Under the pieces are notes generated by a model that was given only the letters and a program-made list of their open reading frames with translations, was not told the origin of the DNA and ran no database searches. Made by a program: the position numbers and the translations under genes. This document shows positions 49,214 to 60,038 of a DNA stretch of 64,000 nucleotides, one piece after another. The stretch spans positions 310,001 through 374,000 of the forward strand of contig NZ_BPKY01000001.1 in the NCBI RefSeq assembly GCF_019656055.1, in the 5' to 3' direction. The first letter of the stretch is position 1, and each line of letters opens with the position of its first letter. Source of the stretch: Leuconostoc miyukkimchii (GTDB lineage: Bacteria; Bacillota; Bacilli; Lactobacillales; Lactobacillaceae).

Positions 49214-51277
49214 ATGAATTGGTTGAAAAGTATCTTTAAAAATATTCGTGAAAAATTAGGCCCTATCGCAAAACGATGGCAAATTGGTCGCTTAGTGATT
49301 GTTATTTTTTTGACCGTATTTTTATTTATGAGTGTTTATTTAGTTGGTTTAGCTAAAACGGCTCACGTCAAGAGCTTACAAGCAACACTAGCTCAAACAC
49401 CTACAGTTTATGATGATTCTGGTGCAAAAGCTGGAGAATTGTATTCACAAAAAGGGACGTACGTGAAGTATAGCAAAATATCTCAGAACATGAGAGATGC
49501 TGTAATTTCTAGTGAGGATCGTAATTTTTATCATGAATATGGTTTTTCAGTAAAAGGCATTATGCGTTCAGCAGTTCTGAATCTCCGAAATAAGTTGTTA
49601 GGTTCATCTGCAATTGCTGGAGGGGGTTCAACCTTAACACAGCAGCTTGTTAAGAATGCTTATTTAACACAAGAGCAAACAATAACACGTAAAGCTAAAG
49701 AAATTTTTTTATCCATGCAAGTTGAGCAAGATTACACCAAAAATCAAATTCTCACAATGTATTTGAATAATGCCTGGTTTGGTCATGGCGTTTGGGGTGT
49801 TGAAGATGCAGCGCAAAAATATTTTGGTGTTCATGCTAGTGAATTAACAACATCACAGGCTGCAACGTTAACTGCAATGCTACCCAATCCAACATTATAT
49901 AATCCAATTGATCATCCCAAAACCTCGAAAATCCGTCGAAACGTCGTATTGGGTACGATGGTTGAAACTAAACGTCTATCAGAATCCCAACTAAAGGTAG
50001 CGCAAGCTGCACCGATGATTTTAAATGATACTTATGATAGTTCCAATAAGTATCAGTATCCTTGGTTTTTTGATGCCGTTATCAGTGAAGCGATTAAAAC
50101 ATATGGTTTATCAGAGTCTGATGTTATGAACCGAGGATATAAGATATACACCACGTTAAATCAACAGGATCAAACTAATTTACAACAAGACTTTAATGAT
50201 AGTGCGATGTTTAACTATAACACGGATGCACAAGCAGCCAGCGTGGTACTAAATGCTAAAACAGGTGGGGTACGGGCATTAGTTGGCGGTCGTGAACAGA
50301 GTCACACTTTCCGTGGCTTTAATTTTGCAACACAATCAAAATTGTCACCAGGATCTGCAATTAAACCAATTGCCGTTTATGCGCCGGCCTTGGAACGCGG
50401 TTATAGTATTGATACGAGTTTACCGAATACGACACGTACGTTTGGTACCAACGACTGGGAGGTTCACAATGCTTTGAACGTGGAAACTGACAATGTACCT
50501 ATGTACGCTGCTTTAGAACACTCATATAATGTGCCAGCCGTTTACTTATTAAACAAAATTGGTGTCAATGCTGGATATGCTAGTGCTGAAAAGTTTGGTT
50601 TACCCTTGTCAAGCAAAGATAAAAATTTGGCTTTAGCTTTAGGTGGTCTAACTTCAGGTGTTTCACCTATACAAATGGCGCAAGCATACACAGCCTTTGC
50701 TAACGATGGTGTGATGAGTGATTCACATTTTATCACGAAAATTGTGGATGCAACGGGAAAAGTCATTGTTAGTCGTCCTAAAGCCAAGCAAAAACGTGTT
50801 ATTAGCTCTCGTGTCGCAGATAACATGACGCGTATGATGTTAGGCACTTATACAAATGGTACGGGACTAGGTGCAGCACCCGTTGGCTTTACCATTGCTG
50901 GTAAAACTGGTACAACGGAAAATCCTAATGATACAGCTAATACGCAATCATCAAAAGATTCCTGGGCATTAGCCTATACAAAAGATGTTGTGCAAGCCAC
51001 GTGGATGGGACTAGATTCAAAAAGTGAAAACAATAGTTTACCACTTGGTCTAACAGCGACAATGGGACCATTGGTGAAAACATCATTAGAGCAAATTTTG
51101 CCTAATACGCCAGGCACTGATTTCACTGTAACTAATCCTAACGAAAGTGTTAAAACGTCGAACAAGCCTTTTGACTGGTCAAATATAGGTTCTGATTTCT
51201 CAAACGGTGTTAATAGTGTCGTAAAGGGCGCTAATAAAACTTGGCAGACAGTTAAAGGATTGTTTGGTGGTAATTAG
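49214..51277 (+). CDS. pbp1A: Penicillin-binding protein 1A, bifunctional
   Basis: 687 residues. A short cytoplasmic tail is followed by a membrane helix (LVIVIFLTVFLFMSVYLVGL). The glycosyltransferase domain has ISSEDRNFYHEYGFSVKGIM, GGGSTLTQQLVKN and MYLNNAWFGHGVWG. The transpeptidase domain has SPGSAIKP (SXXK), HSYNVP (SXN) and AGKTGTTE (KTG). A low-complexity C-tail follows. It polymerises and cross-links peptidoglycan outside the membrane. The gene starts four bases after argR and is complete. Confidence 0.94.
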   Translation: MNWLKSIFKNIREKLGPIAKRWQIGRLVIVIFLTVFLFMSVYLVGLAKTAHVKSLQATLAQTPTVYDDSGAKAGELYSQKGTYVKYSKISQNMRDAVISSEDRNFYHEYGFSVKGIMRSAVLNLRNKLLGSSAIAGGGSTLTQQLVKNAYLTQEQTITRKAKEIFLSMQVEQDYTKNQILTMYLNNAWFGHGVWGVEDAAQKYFGVHASELTTSQAATLTAMLPNPTLYNPIDHPKTSKIRRNVVLGTMVETKRLSESQLKVAQAAPMILNDTYDSSNKYQYPWFFDAVISEAIKTYGLSESDVMNRGYKIYTTLNQQDQTNLQQDFNDSAMFNYNTDAQAASVVLNAKTGGVRALVGGREQSHTFRGFNFATQSKLSPGSAIKPIAVYAPALERGYSIDTSLPNTTRTFGTNDWEVHNALNVETDNVPMYAALEHSYNVPAVYLLNKIGVNAGYASAEKFGLPLSSKDKNLALALGGLTSGVSPIQMAQAYTAFANDGVMSDSHFITKIVDATGKVIVSRPKAKQKRVISSRVADNMTRMMLGTYTNGTGLGAAPVGFTIAGKTGTTENPNDTANTQSSKDSWALAYTKDVVQATWMGLDSKSENNSLPLGLTATMGPLVKTSLEQILPNTPGTDFTVTNPNESVKTSNKPFDWSNIGSDFSNGVNSVVKGANKTWQTVKGLFGGN

Positions 51278-51327
51278 TATTTACAGATTAAAAAGTAGTA
51301 TAGAAAAAGAAAACAGAGGAAAAAAAC

Positions 51328-51681
51328 ATGACAGTTAATATTTACGATAATGCCAACGAGATGAGCAATGTGCTTAAGGAAACACAACAATATACAGCTT
51401 GGCAAGCAGCTTTTGATAATATTCAAAATGATGAGACAGCTAAAAACCTGTTTGGTCAATTTCAAGAAATCCAAATTGCAGTACAACAAATGATGCAATC
51501 TCAACAGCAGCCAAAGCCTGAACAGGAAAAAGAATGGGATGCAATCGCTGCTGAAGTTCAGAAAAATGAATTAATTACAGTCCTTTTGACAGCCGAACAA
51601 GCGTTGAACACATTGTTGACAGAGTTAAACGATATTATTACTAAACCGGTTGCCGATTCTTACGCAAAATTGCGAAATTAA
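51328..51681 (+). CDS. YlbF/YheA family protein
   Basis: A 117-residue helical protein (MTVNIYDNANEMSNVLKETQ, ENLFGQFQ-type KNLFGQFQEIQIAVQQMMQS, LTAEQALNTLLTELNDIITK) of the YlbF/YmcA/YheA (UPF0342) family. Family members in Bacillus take part in RNA processing (the Y-complex with RNase Y) or have unknown roles; the length fits YheA. AGAGGAAAAAAAC supplies the ribosome-binding site. It lies between pbp1A and lepB. Confidence 0.87.
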   Translation: MTVNIYDNANEMSNVLKETQQYTAWQAAFDNIQNDETAKNLFGQFQEIQIAVQQMMQSQQQPKPEQEKEWDAIAAEVQKNELITVLLTAEQALNTLLTELNDIITKPVADSYAKLRN

Positions 51682-51733
51682 GTGTTGAAACAACTGTTTT
51701 GATGAATTATATCACGTAAAAGAAAGAAATCTT

Positions 51734-52366
51734 ATGCAGAATAAATTTATTCAGTTTCTAAAAGAATGGGTATTGCCAGTCGTAGTGGCTTTTATTGCAG
51801 TGACCTTGGTTCGTACCTTCCTATTTTCATTTGTATTAGTGAATGGCTCGTCAATGGCACCCAATTTACAAAATAAGGAACTTGTTGTTCTCAGTAAAAT
51901 TTCAAAGTATCAGCATGGTGATGTTATTGTTTTTAATGCAAAACATGAGGATCCTCGAATTAGAGCCGGTGAAAAAGATTACGTTAAGCGTATTATTGGT
52001 ATGCCAGGTGATACAGTATCGTATAAAAATTCTAATTTGTATGTTAATGATAAAATCATCAATCAAGACTATATTGGTATCAATGAGCGGACACAAGGAA
52101 CAGAAATGTCTTTTGGAAATGATTGGTCATTGAAAAGTTTATCATCGACTAATCAATGGCAAAAAAAGGATCGTAACCAAACCAAAGTACCAGCCGGTGA
52201 ATATTTTGTCATGGGGGATCATCGCTCAGTATCTAATGATGGTCGATACTTCGGATTTGTTGATAAAAAACATGTTACTGGTAAAGTGATTGTCCCATTT
52301 TGGAGCTCTAATCAAGAAGCCAAACAAAATATTAATGGACAAAATAAGAAGTTCTATGCAAAGTAA
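51734..52366 (+). CDS. lepB: Signal peptidase I
   Basis: 210 residues with one N-terminal membrane anchor (VLPVVVAFIAVTLVRTFLFS). The catalytic serine is in VNGSSMAPNL and the catalytic lysine in DYVKRIIGMPGDTV; the C-terminal box is GEYFVMGDHRSVSNDGRYFG. It removes signal peptides from exported proteins. The spacing between catalytic motifs is normal. A hairpin follows the stop codon (TATGCAA/TTGCATA), but without a T-run. Confidence 0.95.
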   Translation: MQNKFIQFLKEWVLPVVVAFIAVTLVRTFLFSFVLVNGSSMAPNLQNKELVVLSKISKYQHGDVIVFNAKHEDPRIRAGEKDYVKRIIGMPGDTVSYKNSNLYVNDKIINQDYIGINERTQGTEMSFGNDWSLKSLSSTNQWQKKDRNQTKVPAGEYFVMGDHRSVSNDGRYFGFVDKKHVTGKVIVPFWSSNQEAKQNINGQNKKFYAK

Positions 52367-52399
52367 ACGTTGCATAGTTAAAAAAAAAATGATAGTATA

Positions 52400-52530
52400 T
52401 GAGAAACGATAAAAACCTTTAATTAAGTCCAGAGAGACTTGCAAGGCCTTTAGATACTCTGAGTTAAAGTCTATACTTTAACCATAATTTTCTAGAACCG
52501 CGTAAGTCATCTGACTTCGCGGTTTTTTGT
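52400..52530 (+). promoter_or_regulatory. PyrR-type attenuator leader of the pyr operon
   Basis: The leader has AAGTCCAGAGAGACTTGCAAGG, the conserved anti-antiterminator bound by PyrR, then a terminator AACCGCGTAAGTCA...TGACTTCGCGGTTTTTT (52497-52529). With UMP, PyrR binds and allows termination. The pyrR gene itself is not in the operon and must lie elsewhere. Confidence 0.9.
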
Positions 52531-52545
52531 ATATAAAGGAGTATT

Positions 52546-53457
52546 ATGCGACATTTTTTGAATATAAATGCACTCAACAAAATTGATGTGCTAGAATTAA
52601 TTCAGCGGGCGTTAGAGCTTAAGGCAGGTGCTAAACCTAACTACAAGAGTTTGACGGTCAGTAATTTATTTTTTGAAAATTCTACCCGCACGCATAGTAG
52701 TTTCCAAATGGCAGAAAACAAATTGGGATTGCAACAAATTAAAATAGATCCACAAAGCAGCTCAATGTCAAAAGGTGAGAGTTTGATTGATACGCTAAAA
52801 ACCTTGAAGGCAATTGGAGTTGATATTGCAGTGATAAGGCATAGTGTAACGAGTTGGTATGATGATGTTTTGAACTTAGAGGGGCATGCGATACCTCAAC
52901 TTGTAAATGCTGGAGATGGTAGTGGCCAACACCCTTCACAAAGTTTGTTAGACTTAGTCACTATTTATGAACAATTTGGACATTTTAGTGGCTTGAACAT
53001 TAGAATTGTCGGTGATCTCAAACACTCTCGAGTAGCAAGATCAAATGCAGAGGTATTAAAAAACTTAGGGGCAAAGATGACGTTTTCAGGGCCAGAAAGT
53101 TGGCGTCCAAAAGATTTTGAACAGTTTGGTGAATTTGTCGGAATTGATCAGGACTGGTCTCAACTTGATGTTGTCATGTTTCTGCGCGTACAGCACGAAC
53201 GCATCACTCAAACTGAAAATCAAACATTTTTAGCTAGGCAATATCATGAACAATATGGGCTTAATATAGCCCGTTATGAACAATTAAAAGAGCATGCCAT
53301 TATCATGCATCCTGCACCAGTCAATCGAGATGTAGAAATCGCTGATGAACTTGTGGAATCAGATAAATCAAGGATTTTTGAGCAAATAACTAATGGTGTT
53401 TTTGCCCGAATGGCAATACTAGAATACGTAATGGAGGCAGATAATGCAACTGATTAA
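52546..53457 (+). CDS. pyrB: Aspartate carbamoyltransferase catalytic chain
   Basis: 303 residues. The carbamoyl-phosphate motif is FFENSTRTHSSFQMAENKLG, and the aspartate-binding part HPAPVNRDVEIA. It is the second step of pyrimidine synthesis. Here it is the first gene of the operon; pyrR and pyrP, which often precede it in Firmicutes, are missing. Overlaps pyrC by 14 bases. Confidence 0.96.
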   Translation: MRHFLNINALNKIDVLELIQRALELKAGAKPNYKSLTVSNLFFENSTRTHSSFQMAENKLGLQQIKIDPQSSSMSKGESLIDTLKTLKAIGVDIAVIRHSVTSWYDDVLNLEGHAIPQLVNAGDGSGQHPSQSLLDLVTIYEQFGHFSGLNIRIVGDLKHSRVARSNAEVLKNLGAKMTFSGPESWRPKDFEQFGEFVGIDQDWSQLDVVMFLRVQHERITQTENQTFLARQYHEQYGLNIARYEQLKEHAIIMHPAPVNRDVEIADELVESDKSRIFEQITNGVFARMAILEYVMEADNATD

Positions 53458-54724
53458 AAACGCCAAGATTCTGGAACATGGCAATCTGGTCAAACGTGAT
53501 GTGTTAATTGAAGCAAAAAAAATTATTCAAGTAGCTGAAAATGTTACTCAAGAAGATGCCGATATTTTTGATGCTAAAGGTGCATTTTTATCCAGTGGCC
53601 TTGTTGATGTACATGTCCACTTTAGAGAACCAGGTTTTAATTATAAAGAGACAATTGAAACGGGTTCAAAAGCGGCCGCGCACGGTGGCTTTACTACAGT
53701 TTTGGCAATGCCAAATCTTAATCCGGTTCCTGACACTGCGGCGCGTGTCGCATCACAAATTAAATTAAACAATAAAAGTAGTAATATACATATTGCACAA
53801 TATGGCGCAATTTCAGCAAACTTAACACATCAAAATATTTCAGATATTGTAGGCATGTCAGAAGCTGGAGCAGTTGCATTTAGTAACGATGGCAAAGGTG
53901 TGCAAACAGCAGATACTATGCTTCAAGCAATGATTGCGGCAGCTAAAGTTGACAAACCATTGGCTGCTCACTTAGAAGATGATAGTTTATTACATCACGG
54001 TGTTATGAATGCTGGCAAGCAATCTGAAAAATTAAATTTACCAGGAATTACTGGTTTGGCGGAAAGCTCGCAGCTCGCTCGTGATTTGGTATTAGCCAAG
54101 GCAACAGGCGTACATTATCATGTAGCTCATATTTCTACAAAGACATCAGTTGAATTAGTTAGGATTGCAAAACAGCAAGGCATAAATGTTACAGCTGAGG
54201 TCTCGCCACACCATATATTACTTGCAGATACGGACATTACCAATGACAATGCTTTGTATAAAATGAATCCACCATTGCGATCACAAGCGGATCGGCAAGC
54301 GGTTGTTGCAGGTCTATTGGATGGTACGATTGACATGATTGCAACGGATCACGCACCACACGGATTAGATGAAAAAAGCAAATCATTTGTAGAAGCGCCA
54401 TTTGGAATTACGGGCATTGAAACTAGTTTTCAATTGCTTTACACACATTTAGTTAAATCAGGTATCATGACACTAGAAACGCTCTTGGATCGTATGATTA
54501 CTGCACCAATAACAGCTTTCCATCTTAATGCACCTAAAGTGATTAAATCAGGGAATACAGCGGATTTGGCACTGTTTGATTTAGATCACACCGTCACCAT
54601 TGCTACTGAGGATTTCGAATCAAAAGGAAAAAACACGCCGTTTATTGGGTGGCAAATTTATGGTCAAACGATCGCAACTTGGGTTGATGGCGTAATAGTA
54701 TATACCAATAACTTTGAACTATAA
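53444..54724 (+). CDS. pyrC: Dihydroorotase
   Basis: 426 residues of the amidohydrolase family. Zinc ligands are in DVHVHFREPG, and later HISTKTSVELVR and ATDHAPHGLDEK. The sequence FREPG identifies a type I dihydroorotase. It cyclises carbamoyl aspartate to dihydroorotate. It begins within the end of pyrB, so translation is coupled. Length is normal. Confidence 0.96.
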   Translation: MQLIKNAKILEHGNLVKRDVLIEAKKIIQVAENVTQEDADIFDAKGAFLSSGLVDVHVHFREPGFNYKETIETGSKAAAHGGFTTVLAMPNLNPVPDTAARVASQIKLNNKSSNIHIAQYGAISANLTHQNISDIVGMSEAGAVAFSNDGKGVQTADTMLQAMIAAAKVDKPLAAHLEDDSLLHHGVMNAGKQSEKLNLPGITGLAESSQLARDLVLAKATGVHYHVAHISTKTSVELVRIAKQQGINVTAEVSPHHILLADTDITNDNALYKMNPPLRSQADRQAVVAGLLDGTIDMIATDHAPHGLDEKSKSFVEAPFGITGIETSFQLLYTHLVKSGIMTLETLLDRMITAPITAFHLNAPKVIKSGNTADLALFDLDHTVTIATEDFESKGKNTPFIGWQIYGQTIATWVDGVIVYTNNFEL

Positions 54725-54747
54725 TACATGAATGAGGATAATGAGAC

Positions 54748-55836
54748 ATGAAAAAACGCTACTTAGTACTTGAAAATGGTTCGGTATATGAAGGGGAGTC
54801 TTTCGGATCTGATACGGACGTTATGGCAGAACTAGTTTTTAATACGGGAATGTCAGGTTATCAAGAATCAATTACAGATTTGTCTTACCGTGGGGAAATG
54901 ATTGTCTTTACTTATCCACTCATTGGAAATTACGGCATTAATCGTGATGATTTTGAAAGTTTGAGACCAGCTGCTTCTGCAATTATTGTTCACGAATTAG
55001 CACGTCGGCCAAGTAACTGGCGTAAAATGATGAGTTTAGGAGAATGGGCTGAACGCACTAACATGCCAGGTATAACAGGCGTTGACACCCGTGAATTAAC
55101 ACGTGAATTACGTGATAATGGGGTTATGAAGGCTGCTATAGTGAGTGAAGTAACTGATGGCATTATTGATGACATTAAAAACTTTGAACCTTCAAAAGAT
55201 ATGGTTATCAATGCAACTACAAAAACACAATATCAAAATCCTACGGATGGTGTTTCAATTGCATTAATAGATTTTGGTCTCAAAAATTCTATTTTACGAT
55301 CACTAGCAAAACGTGGTGTAAACGTTATGGTATTTCCTGCAAATGTTGATGCTGAGACAATTTTGGCAGCTAATCCTGATGGTATTTTGTTATCTAACGG
55401 TCCAGGTAATCCACAAGATGCGGCGTACGCTATTCCCACAATACAAACATTGCAAGAAAAGTTGCCACTCATGGGTATTTGCTTAGGTCATCAACTATTT
55501 GCTATAGCTAATGGCGCAAAAACGTACAAATTAAAATTTGGTCATCGTGGTTTTAATCACGCTGTACGTCATTTGTCAAAAGAACGATTAGACTTTACAT
55601 CACAAAATCATGGTTATGCTGTGGATCGTGACAGTTTGTCACAAACATCCTTAGTTGTAACGCATGAAGAAATTAATGATCATACTGTTGAAGGTGTACG
55701 ATTAAAGAATCATCATGCCTTCTCTGTACAATTTCATCCAGATGCAGCGCCTGGACCACATGATGCTGAGTACCTATTTGATGACTTTTTGAATATGGTT
55801 GCAGACTCAAAAAAGGAGACAACACAAAATGCCTAA
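54748..55836 (+). CDS. carA: Carbamoyl-phosphate synthase small chain
   Basis: 362 residues. The N-terminal half is the CPSase domain ([20 protein letters not shown]), and the C-terminal half the glutamine amidotransferase with catalytic cysteine in [15 protein letters not shown] and histidine/glutamate in [15 protein letters not shown]. It supplies ammonia from glutamine to CarB. It overlaps the carB start by eight bases. GAGGATAATG supplies a modest ribosome-binding site. Confidence 0.96.
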   Translation: MKKRYLVLENGSVYEGESFGSDTDVMAELVFNTGMSGYQESITDLSYRGEMIVFTYPLIGNYGINRDDFESLRPAASAIIVHELARRPSNWRKMMSLGEWAERTNMPGITGVDTRELTRELRDNGVMKAAIVSEVTDGIIDDIKNFEPSKDMVINATTKTQYQNPTDGVSIALIDFGLKNSILRSLAKRGVNVMVFPANVDAETILAANPDGILLSNGPGNPQDAAYAIPTIQTLQEKLPLMGICLGHQLFAIANGAKTYKLKFGHRGFNHAVRHLSKERLDFTSQNHGYAVDRDSLSQTSLVVTHEEINDHTVEGVRLKNHHAFSVQFHPDAAPGPHDAEYLFDDFLNMVADSKKETTQNA

Positions 55837-58800
55837 ACGTAGTGACATCAAAAAAATATTAGTGATTGGTTCAGGTCCGATTATTATTGGACAAGCAGCG
55901 GAATTTGATTATTCTGGCACACAAGCAGCACTCAGTTTAAAAGAAGAAGGCTATTATGTCATTTTAGTTAATTCTAATCCAGCGACAATTATGACAGATG
56001 CTGAAATTGCCGATAAAGTTTATATTGAGCCACTATCAATCAGTTTTATTGAACGCATTTTGCGTAAAGAAAGACCAGATGCTATTTTACCAACGCTAGG
56101 TGGACAAACTGGTTTAAACATGGCTAAAGATCTATCTGAGGCGGGCATTTTAGATGACTTAAACATTGAATTGTTAGGAACTAAATTGTCAGCTATTGAA
56201 GAGGCTGAGGATCGTGAAGAATTCAAATCTCTCATGGAGCGTTTAGATGAACCAGTGCCAGAGTCACGAATTGCAACAACTTTGTCTGAAGCTTTAGATT
56301 TTGCTGATACACATGGCTATCCTGTAATTGTCCGACCTGCCTATACGCTGGGTGGAACTGGTGGTGGTATCGCTGAAACGCATGCAGAATTGATTGAAAT
56401 TGCAACGAACGGCTTAGATTTGTCTCCAGTAACACAAGTGTTAATTGAACGTTCAATTGCAGGGTATAAGGAAATAGAGTTTGAAGTGATGCGCGATGCA
56501 CATGATAATGCATTAGTGGTTGCATCGATGGAAAACTTTGACCCAGTAGGAATCCATACTGGGGACTCAATTGTTACTGCACCTGTACAAACTTTATCAG
56601 ATCGTGAAGTTCAGATGATGCGCGATGCTGCCTTGAAAATAATACGTGCCTTGAAAATTGAGGGTGGTGTTAATATTCAAATGGCGTTAGATCCAGAATC
56701 ATATAAGTATTATATTATTGAAGTGAATCCGCGAGTCTCTCGATCCTCTGCTTTGGCATCCAAAGCAACAGGATATCCGATTGCTAAAATGGCAGCAAAA
56801 ATTGCTGTTGGTTTGACCCTAGACGAAATTATTAATCCAGTAACTGGAACGACTAAGGCTGAATTTGAACCCGCATTGGATTATGTTGTCTTTAAGATAC
56901 CACGTTGGCCTTTTGATAAATTTGCCACAGCGGACCGCCATTTAGGAACACAAATGAAGGCGACGGGGGAGGTAATGGCAATCGGTCGTAACATGGAAGA
57001 AGCATTGCTGAAGGCTGTGCGATCATTGGAAATCGGCGCCATTGGTTTAGATGATATCACTTTTGATGAGATGTCCAATGAGGAATTACTACAAGCCTTA
57101 ATGCCTGCTCGAGATGATCGTTTATTCATGATTGCTGACTTGTTACGCCGAGGGGTAACGATAGAAACCATCCACGATAAAACTTTGATTGATGAATTCT
57201 TTTTAGATAAATTACTTCACATTATCGAAATTGAAAAAGCATTGGCACAACACGTCGGGGAAATAGATTATCTAACATATGCTAAAAAGAATGGTTTCGC
57301 TGATGAAACAATTGCTAATATTTGGCAACAAACGACTGCTGATGTTCGCGCGTTAAGAAAACGTTCTAAAATTCTGCCAGTTTATAAAATGGTAGATACA
57401 GTTGCTGCTGAATTTGAGTCACAAACACCATATTATTATGCTACCTACGAACGCGAAAATGAATCCAAAAAATCTGATAAAAAATCAGTTATTGTGTTAG
57501 GATCAGGTCCAATTCGTATTGGGCAAGGTGTCGAATTTGATTATGCTACCGTTCATGCTGTAAAAGCGATTCAAAGAGCAGGTTATGAGGCGATTATTAT
57601 GAACTCAAATCCTGAGACAGTTTCAACTGATTTTTCAATTTCTGATAAGTTGTATTTTGAGCCATTGACTTTAGAAGATGTTTTAAATGTGGTTGATTTA
57701 GAGCAACCCATTGGCATTGTTGTGCAATTTGGTGGTCAAACAGCAATTAATTTAGCACAACCTTTAGTCGAAAATGGCGTTCATATACTAGGTACGACTG
57801 TTGAAGATTTGAATCGTGCAGAAGACCGTGAAGCATTTGATCAAGTTATTAAGCAATTACAGCTACCACAACCTCTTGGCCGAACTGCAACAACAGTTGA
57901 GGGTGCATTAGCAGCTGCACAAGAGGTAGGCTATCCTGTCTTAATTCGCCCATCTTATGTTCTTGGTGGACGTGCTATGGAAATTGTTGCCTCAGATGAC
58001 GAGTTGAAGGATTACATGCAACGAGCTGTTAAAGTATCAAATGATCATCCTGTATTAATTGACTCATATTTGGTGGGACAAGAAGCAGAAGTCGATGTGT
58101 TATCAGATGGACATACTGCAGTGATTCCTGGAATAATGGAACATATTGAGCGAGCAGGTGTTCATTCAGGAGACTCAATGTCTGTGTATCCACCACAATA
58201 TTTGTCACAAAAAGTGCAAGATGAAATGACACAAGCAGCTATTAGTTTGGCGCAGGCCATGCACACTGTTGGTTTGATGAATGTGCAGTTTGTCATTCAT
58301 GAAAATACGGCCTATGTCATTGAAGTAAATCCACGTGCATCGCGTACAGTACCATTTATTTCTAAGGTGACACATCTGCCATTAGCGCAATTAGCTACGC
58401 GTGTGATGTTAGGTGAAAAATTAGCAGACATGGGATTTGAGACAGGACTTGTACCTGCAGATGATATGGTGCATGTTAAGGCACCTATCTTCTCATTTAC
58501 AAAGCTACCCGACGTTGACTCACTGCTTGGTCCCGAGATGAAATCAACAGGTGAGGTTATGGGGTCAGATACAACGTTACCCAAAGCACTTTATAAAGCT
58601 TTCGTCGCTTCAAATATTAAAGTACCTGAGTATGGCAATGTATTATTCACAGTAGCCGATGATGATAAGGATGAAGCGCTAATTTTGGCAAAACGTTTCA
58701 GTGATCTAGGCTTTGCATTATTTGCTACATCGGGCACTGGTGCATATTTTGAGTCACAAGACATGTCTGTTGAAATTTTAGATAAAATTTCTGAATCAAA

Positions 58801-59008
58801 TAATAACTCCGTGGAAGCACTGCGTTTGCAAAAGTTACAAGTTGTAATCAATACAACACAAGCAGATGATCGTGCGGAGTCAGATGGTCGCTTAATTCGT
58901 AATGCTGCAATTGAAAATGCGGTACCATTATTTACAGCATTAGATACTGTTAATGCTTTCTTGGATGTTCTTGAAAGTCGAAGCTTTACTGTAAATGAGA
59001 TGAAGTAA
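55829..59008 (+). CDS. carB: Carbamoyl-phosphate synthase large chain
   Basis: 1059 residues from the ATG at 55829, with GGAGAC upstream. Two homologous ATP-grasp halves are visible: the first starts [20 protein letters not shown], the second [20 protein letters not shown] near residue 560. Both halves have the GGQT motif. The C-terminal allosteric domain ([15 protein letters not shown]) is present. The enzyme makes carbamoyl phosphate for pyrimidines and arginine. The gene is full length and unbroken. Confidence 0.97.
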   Translation: MPKRSDIKKILVIGSGPIIIGQAAEFDYSGTQAALSLKEEGYYVILVNSNPATIMTDAEIADKVYIEPLSISFIERILRKERPDAILPTLGGQTGLNMAKDLSEAGILDDLNIELLGTKLSAIEEAEDREEFKSLMERLDEPVPESRIATTLSEALDFADTHGYPVIVRPAYTLGGTGGGIAETHAELIEIATNGLDLSPVTQVLIERSIAGYKEIEFEVMRDAHDNALVVASMENFDPVGIHTGDSIVTAPVQTLSDREVQMMRDAALKIIRALKIEGGVNIQMALDPESYKYYIIEVNPRVSRSSALASKATGYPIAKMAAKIAVGLTLDEIINPVTGTTKAEFEPALDYVVFKIPRWPFDKFATADRHLGTQMKATGEVMAIGRNMEEALLKAVRSLEIGAIGLDDITFDEMSNEELLQALMPARDDRLFMIADLLRRGVTIETIHDKTLIDEFFLDKLLHIIEIEKALAQHVGEIDYLTYAKKNGFADETIANIWQQTTADVRALRKRSKILPVYKMVDTVAAEFESQTPYYYATYERENESKKSDKKSVIVLGSGPIRIGQGVEFDYATVHAVKAIQRAGYEAIIMNSNPETVSTDFSISDKLYFEPLTLEDVLNVVDLEQPIGIVVQFGGQTAINLAQPLVENGVHILGTTVEDLNRAEDREAFDQVIKQLQLPQPLGRTATTVEGALAAAQEVGYPVLIRPSYVLGGRAMEIVASDDELKDYMQRAVKVSNDHPVLIDSYLVGQEAEVDVLSDGHTAVIPGIMEHIERAGVHSGDSMSVYPPQYLSQKVQDEMTQAAISLAQAMHTVGLMNVQFVIHENTAYVIEVNPRASRTVPFISKVTHLPLAQLATRVMLGEKLADMGFETGLVPADDMVHVKAPIFSFTKLPDVDSLLGPEMKSTGEVMGSDTTLPKALYKAFVASNIKVPEYGNVLFTVADDDKDEALILAKRFSDLGFALFATSGTGAYFESQDMSVEILDKISESNNNSVEALRLQKLQVVINTTQADDRAESDGRLIRNAAIENAVPLFTALDTVNAFLDVLESRSFTVNEMK

Positions 59009-59077
59009 GATTTATCACATTTATTATTCTATGTTCATGCTAATAAAATTGTCCAGTGAGATAAATTAGGAGAAAAA

Positions 59078-60004
59078 ATGAAAACAAAAAACCGCCTAGC
59101 AGTTAACTTACCGGGTTTAAATTTGAAAAACCCAGTGATGAATTCATCAGGATCTGTTTACTTTGGGCTGGATGAAGCAGGTTATAGTATAGAAAAAGCA
59201 GGGGCATTAGTTACAAAAACTGTGACGATGTCATCACGTGCTGGTAATCCACAACCGTGGATAGTTGACACACCAAGTGGTCGTCTTAACTCCGTTGGTT
59301 TGTCGAACCCAGGCATTGAAAAAGTATTGTCCGATTTTTTGCCGGCTATTCATAACAAGTATGGATCTGGTTTTCCTGTGATGGTTTCAATAGCTGGTGA
59401 AACTGTACAGGAATATGTTGAATTAGCTCGATTATTAACGCGTGTAGATTATGTGACAGCGCTAGAAATAAATTTATCGTGTCCAAATGTTGATCGTGGC
59501 GGTATTGCTTTTGGCGTTGATGCGCAGTTAGCTTCAGAAGTCATTTCGGCAATCCGTTTGGCAACAACACTACCAATCTACGCGAAGTTGTCACCAAATG
59601 TTAGTGACATCAAACCCATTGCCAAAGCAGTGGCACAAGCTGGTGCGGATGGCATTGTACTGATTAATACAGTTATGGGGATGAGCCTAGACTTAGAGAA
59701 ACGGCGACCCCACTTGGTTCGTGGTGTTGGTGGTATGTCTGGTCGTGCAGTTCATCCAATTGCTGTTCGATTTGTTTATGAGGCCGCTCAAACAGTTGAT
59801 ATTCCAATCATTGGTGTTGGTGGCATTAATACAATAGAAGATGCCTTAGAACTCCTGATGGCTGGTGCGAGTGCTGTGCAAGTTGGCGAGGCATTAGCTC
59901 ATGAGCCAAACACTATGTTAAATATCATCAATGCACTACCAGATGCTTTAGATAATTATAATTTTGAAAATGTTGACGAGGTTACCCAAACATTTAAAAA
60001 GTAG
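59078..60004 (+). CDS. pyrD: Dihydroorotate dehydrogenase, class 1B type
   Basis: 308 residues. FMN/active-site segment EINLSCPNVDRGGIAFG contains the catalytic cysteine, and TVMGMSLDLEKRRPHLVRGV and GVGGINTIEDALELLMAGAS are class 1B-like. Class 1B enzymes normally pair with the iron-sulfur flavoprotein PyrK to pass electrons to NAD. No pyrK gene lies in the 69-base gap after carB or elsewhere in the operon. TAGGAG precedes the ATG. Confidence 0.94.
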   Translation: MKTKNRLAVNLPGLNLKNPVMNSSGSVYFGLDEAGYSIEKAGALVTKTVTMSSRAGNPQPWIVDTPSGRLNSVGLSNPGIEKVLSDFLPAIHNKYGSGFPVMVSIAGETVQEYVELARLLTRVDYVTALEINLSCPNVDRGGIAFGVDAQLASEVISAIRLATTLPIYAKLSPNVSDIKPIAKAVAQAGADGIVLINTVMGMSLDLEKRRPHLVRGVGGMSGRAVHPIAVRFVYEAAQTVDIPIIGVGGINTIEDALELLMAGASAVQVGEALAHEPNTMLNIINALPDALDNYNFENVDEVTQTFKK

Positions 60005-60038
60005 TCGTTATTGCTGTTATAAAGTAGAGAGGATTATT

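Noticed and set aside
52360-52395. Terminator after lepB
   Set aside because: The TATGCAA/TTGCATA hairpin is followed by A residues rather than T residues, so it does not fit an intrinsic terminator on the plus strand.
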